DNA of 9,113 nucleotides from positions 1 through 9,113 of the forward strand of contig JAICXV010000052.1 of the NCBI GenBank assembly GCA_025934545.1, in the 5' to 3' direction. Position numbers and translations under genes: made by a program. Origin of the DNA: Verrucomicrobiia bacterium (GTDB lineage Bacteria > Verrucomicrobiota > Verrucomicrobiia > Limisphaerales > Palsa-1400). The notes below the pieces were generated by a model. It worked only from the letters and a program-made list of their open reading frames with translations. It had not been told where the DNA came from and ran no database searches. Shown here one piece after another: positions 6,639 through 9,113 of this stretch (its first letter is position 1; each line of letters starts with the position of its first letter).

Positions 6639-7655
6639 ATGGCCGAGCGAATAATTTCCGATGTTCTTACCAAGCCCGACGCGGCCTTGGAAATGACGCT
6701 CCGCCCTTCCCTCTTTTCCGAATTTACCGGCCAACCGCAAGTCAAAGAGCGCCTGGAAATCGCCGTTCAAGCCGCCAAACAACGCCGCGAAGCTATCGAT
6801 CACATTTTGTTCAGCGGCCCGCCCGGCCTCGGCAAAACAACGCTCGCCTACATCATCGCCAAAGCGATGGGAACAAACATCAAATGCACCAGCGGCCCCA
6901 CGATCGAAAAAGCCGGTGATCTGGCAGGCCTTCTGACGAACCTCGAAGAAGGCGACGTGCTGTTCATCGACGAAATCCATCGTTTGCAAAAAACGATCGA
7001 GGAATATCTCTATCCCGCGATGGAAGATTTCAAACTCGACATCATTATCGACCAAGGCCCGAACGCGCGCAGCGTTCGTCTGAATCTACCGAGGTTCACA
7101 CTGGTCGCCGCGACCACTCGTAGCGGTTTGCTGACCTCTCCTCTTTTGACGCGGTTCCCGATTCGCGAACGCCTCGATTATTATCATTCCGACCAGCTTC
7201 AAAAAATCGTTGTGCGCTCCGCCAATCTTCTCGGCATCCAAATCGACCAGGCCGGCGCGACCGAAATCGCCAAACGCAGCCGCGGCACACCGCGCATCGC
7301 CAACAACCTTTTGCGCCGCGTCCGCGATTACGCTCAGGTCAAAGGCGACGGCCGCATCAACGGCGAAATCGCCGACAAAGCCCTCGCCATGCTTGCCATC
7401 GACCAAAACGGTCTGGACGAAATGGACAAGCGCATCCTCGAAACCATCATCACAAAATTCAGCGGCGGCCCTGTCGGCGTTGGTTCATTGGCTGTCGCCG
7501 TTGGTGAGGAACCGGACACGCTTGAGGAAGTCTACGAACCTTTTCTCATCATGGAGGGTTACCTCAATCGAACCCCTCAAGGCCGCGTCGCCACCGAACT
7601 CAGTTATCGCAAGCTCGGTTTGAAAATGAGCGGCAACCAGTCCCGATTATTTTAG
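6639..7655 (+). CDS. ruvB: Holliday junction branch-migration DNA helicase RuvB
   Basis: AAA+ motor that forms hexameric rings on DNA and, with RuvA, drives branch migration of Holliday junctions in recombination and repair. The ATG at 6639 gives 338 residues, the normal family length, and the typical MAERIIS start; earlier in-frame starts at 6546 (TTG) and 6579 (ATG) would add 31 or 20 atypical residues and run back to the divergent gene. Features in order: Walker A GPPGLGKT (60-67), Walker B LFIDEIH (108-114), the beta-hairpin region [13 protein letters not shown] (133-145), sensor 1 AATTRSG (157-163), arginine-finger region PLLTRF (168-173), sensor 2 GTPRIAN (216-222) and the C-terminal winged helix (about 258-330, with [10 protein letters not shown]). 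In most bacteria the finger region reads PLR-x-RFG; here the first Arg is Leu170 and the Gly is Pro174, while Arg172 is kept. ruvA and ruvC are not adjacent. No Shine-Dalgarno is seen. Confidence 0.97.
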   Translation: MAERIISDVLTKPDAALEMTLRPSLFSEFTGQPQVKERLEIAVQAAKQRREAIDHILFSGPPGLGKTTLAYIIAKAMGTNIKCTSGPTIEKAGDLAGLLTNLEEGDVLFIDEIHRLQKTIEEYLYPAMEDFKLDIIIDQGPNARSVRLNLPRFTLVAATTRSGLLTSPLLTRFPIRERLDYYHSDQLQKIVVRSANLLGIQIDQAGATEIAKRSRGTPRIANNLLRRVRDYAQVKGDGRINGEIADKALAMLAIDQNGLDEMDKRILETIITKFSGGPVGVGSLAVAVGEEPDTLEEVYEPFLIMEGYLNRTPQGRVATELSYRKLGLKMSGNQSRLF

Positions 7656-7698
7656 TGGTCCCACCAAGCTCCGTGCGGTGCAAATAGAACGAGAGAAA

Positions 7699-8337
7699 AT
7701 GGACTTCGATTATATTAAAGGATGGCTCGACCGATATAACACCAGTGTCGCGTCGCGCAGTCGCCTCTGCGGAATTCTCGCCCTCGTTTTGTTTCCGATT
7801 GGCCTTTCTGCCGGCGTTGCGTTGGTATTCGTTTTAGCCGCTCTGTTAGCTACCAAATACACCGGTCACACTGAGGTGAAAAAGTGTGTTTGGATTGCGT
7901 TGTGCTTCATTCCGGTGATGTTTGTGGGAAATTATTTAACGCCGCGCCCACAGAAGCAACTTGGTTGGGATCACGGAATCGACGGCATCACTGATCGAGC
8001 AATCGGGCGATACAAAGCTATTGTCGGCACCATATGCTGGATTCTGTTCACTGGGCCGCGTTTGCTCAATTGGTCGATCGATTCATTTCGACGTGCTCGC
8101 ACTACTCAAGAACAAGACACGCACAGTTGCGCAGCAGCGCTATGGGTATTGATGTCGCGGCCCAATCGTGTGCCGCTCGACGAGTTTTCCGGTGTGCTTG
8201 ATTGGATCAACATCGAAGCAACGGTCCCTGATCTGCAAAAAATCCCCGGCGTTCTCTATCTGCAAGGACCCCCTGCCGGATTAAGTCTGACGAGCGATCT
8301 TCGCAGTGCGATCCGAAACGATAAGCTACCGGAATAG
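7699..8337 (+). CDS. Uncharacterised multi-pass membrane protein
   Basis: A 212-residue protein I cannot assign to a named family. ATG 7699 is preferred over an in-frame GTG at 7678 because GAGAG lies four to five bases before it, one of the few ribosome-binding-like sequences in the window. Hydrophobic stretches lie at about 24-53 (long enough for a tight hairpin), 62-80 and 105-125. The C-terminal 75 residues are soluble: a helical part around CAAALWVLMSRPNRVPLDEF (144-163) followed by VPDLQKIPGVLYLQGPPAGL (176-195), which looks like a small winged or zinc-ribbon-like fold but has no metal-ligand pattern. No catalytic motif is seen. It begins 43 bp after ruvB on the same strand with no terminator between them, so it may be co-transcribed, though a link to recombination is not implied. 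It ends 11 bp from the convergent ABC ATPase gene. Confidence 0.75.
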   Translation: MDFDYIKGWLDRYNTSVASRSRLCGILALVLFPIGLSAGVALVFVLAALLATKYTGHTEVKKCVWIALCFIPVMFVGNYLTPRPQKQLGWDHGIDGITDRAIGRYKAIVGTICWILFTGPRLLNWSIDSFRRARTTQEQDTHSCAAALWVLMSRPNRVPLDEFSGVLDWINIEATVPDLQKIPGVLYLQGPPAGLSLTSDLRSAIRNDKLPE

Positions 8338-8348
8338 CCGTCTATAGG

Positions 8349-9086
8349 TCATTCCGTAACCGCCTCAACTGGCTTCGCCGTCAAAGCGATGAACACCTGT
8401 TCCAATCCTTTTTCCCCGGAACGTTTGCGCAATTCGTCCGCCGTTCCCACCGCGACCAAACTGCCGTGGTGCATGATCCCGATTTGGTCGGCCATTTCTT
8501 CGGCAACATATAATTGATGCGTCGACAAAAAAACCGTCATCCCTTTCAACGTCCGTTCCTTCAAAATATCTTTCACCACGCGCGCGTGTTGTGGATCGAG
8601 CCCGACCATCGGTTCATCAATCACGAACACTTCCGGATCGTGCAACAACGCTGACACAATCGCCACGCGTTGCCGCGTTCCATGAGACAACCCTTCGATC
8701 GGCTTCTCCAAAAACGGCTCCAAATTAAATCGCGGAATCAATTCATGGCTGACCGATTGTATCCGCGCCTCGCTCATATGAAAAATCTGTCCGGTGAACC
8801 GAAGAAATTCCCACGGCGTCAGTTTGTCGTAAAGAAATGGAAAATCCGGGACATACGCCAAACGTCGTCGCGCCTCGAGCGGGTCGGTCTGCACGTCGTA
8901 CCCGGCGATCTTCGCAAATCCAGAAGTCGGCTTGAGCAAACCGGCCAGCAATTTAATCAATGTCGTCTTGCCGGCCGCGTTCGGTCCGAGCACGGCAAAA
9001 AACTGCCCTCGCCCGACCGACAGGCTCACGTCATGAACGGCAGTCAACGTCCCAAACTTTTTTACCAAGTGCTGGACCTCAATCAC
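8349..9086 (-). CDS. ABC transporter ATP-binding protein (ABC-2 type)
   Basis: A 245-residue nucleotide-binding subunit that would power an ABC-2-type exporter from the cytoplasmic face. Motifs: Walker A GPNAAGKT (34-41), a Q-loop region reading YVPDFPFLYDKLTPWEF (78-94) where Asp81 stands in the usual Gln position, signature LSHGTRQR (133-140), Walker B VFVIDEP (153-159) with catalytic Glu158, D-loop GLDP (162-165) and H-loop His190 in STHQ. The SHG signature and the PFLYDKLT wording are typical of ATPases paired with ABC-2 permeases, including EcsA-like proteins. GTG 9086 gives the usual MIEV start; a GTG at 9110 would add eight residues, and since the frame stays open to the window edge an even earlier start is possible. 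No permease is in the window; it would most likely lie beyond the right edge, upstream on the same strand. The short C-terminal tail after about 225 is not a known domain. Substrate unknown. Confidence 0.92.
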   Translation of the reverse strand: MIEVQHLVKKFGTLTAVHDVSLSVGRGQFFAVLGPNAAGKTTLIKLLAGLLKPTSGFAKIAGYDVQTDPLEARRRLAYVPDFPFLYDKLTPWEFLRFTGQIFHMSEARIQSVSHELIPRFNLEPFLEKPIEGLSHGTRQRVAIVSALLHDPEVFVIDEPMVGLDPQHARVVKDILKERTLKGMTVFLSTHQLYVAEEMADQIGIMHHGSLVAVGTADELRKRSGEKGLEQVFIALTAKPVEAVTE

Positions 9087-9113
9087 TCCGCATGGTTGTA
9101 ACCGGAGCACTCG

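Noticed and set aside
8330..8356. CGGAAT/ATTCCG inverted repeat spanning the convergent stop codons of the membrane protein and ABC ATPase genes
   Set aside because: Only a 6-bp stem with a 15-nt loop and no T-tract on either strand; not a credible terminator.

Overview
This 9.1 kb window reads as an ordinary chromosomal stretch of a moderately GC-rich bacterium, most likely a member of the Verrucomicrobiota close to Pedosphaera/Limisphaerales. That placement is an inference from recognition of the protein types: a repeat-bearing hypothetical beside a phosphodiester glycosidase, a two-TM protein with a conserved RNCSPIYAAGGWG motif, and a RuvB starting MAERIIS. No search was possible. Most genes have no Shine-Dalgarno sequence at a normal distance, so starts were chosen by family length and conserved N-termini.

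Layout. On the + strand, the 3' part of a helical hypothetical gene (1-432) overlaps, through an ATGA junction, a secreted phosphodiester glycosidase-like protein (429-1562). These converge on a - strand block whose last gene is a two-TM protein (1559-2101); the two stop codons interlock in one CTAG. Upstream of it on the - strand are cytidine deaminase cdd (2175-2597), a strong rho-independent terminator (2631-2663), and a two-gene 2-oxoacid:ferredoxin oxidoreductase operon, korA (gamma-alpha fusion, 3667-5490) then korB (2692-3648). The korAB operon has a 245-bp upstream region with a candidate promoter and an AT-rich palindrome. A HAD-family phosphatase (5736-6545, -) is divergent from ruvB (6639-7655, +), which is followed by an uncharacterised membrane protein (7699-8337, +). 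That gene converges on an ABC-2-type ATPase (8349-9086, -) at the right edge.

Functionally, the best-defined unit is KorAB: CoA-dependent oxidative decarboxylation of a 2-oxoacid (2-oxoglutarate is the best guess) with ferredoxin as electron acceptor. The other identifiable genes are housekeeping: pyrimidine salvage (Cdd), Holliday-junction branch migration (RuvB), a small-molecule phosphatase and a transporter ATPase. No RNA gene, mobile element, CRISPR array or integrated element was seen. No gene-free stretch exceeds 300 bp; the longest is 5491-5735.

I did not find a convincing undescribed system. The points most worth a second look are a substitution in the RuvB arginine-finger region, the korAB upstream region, alternative hairpins at the cdd 3' end, a possible leaderless start for cdd directly behind the korAB terminator, and three uncharacterised proteins.
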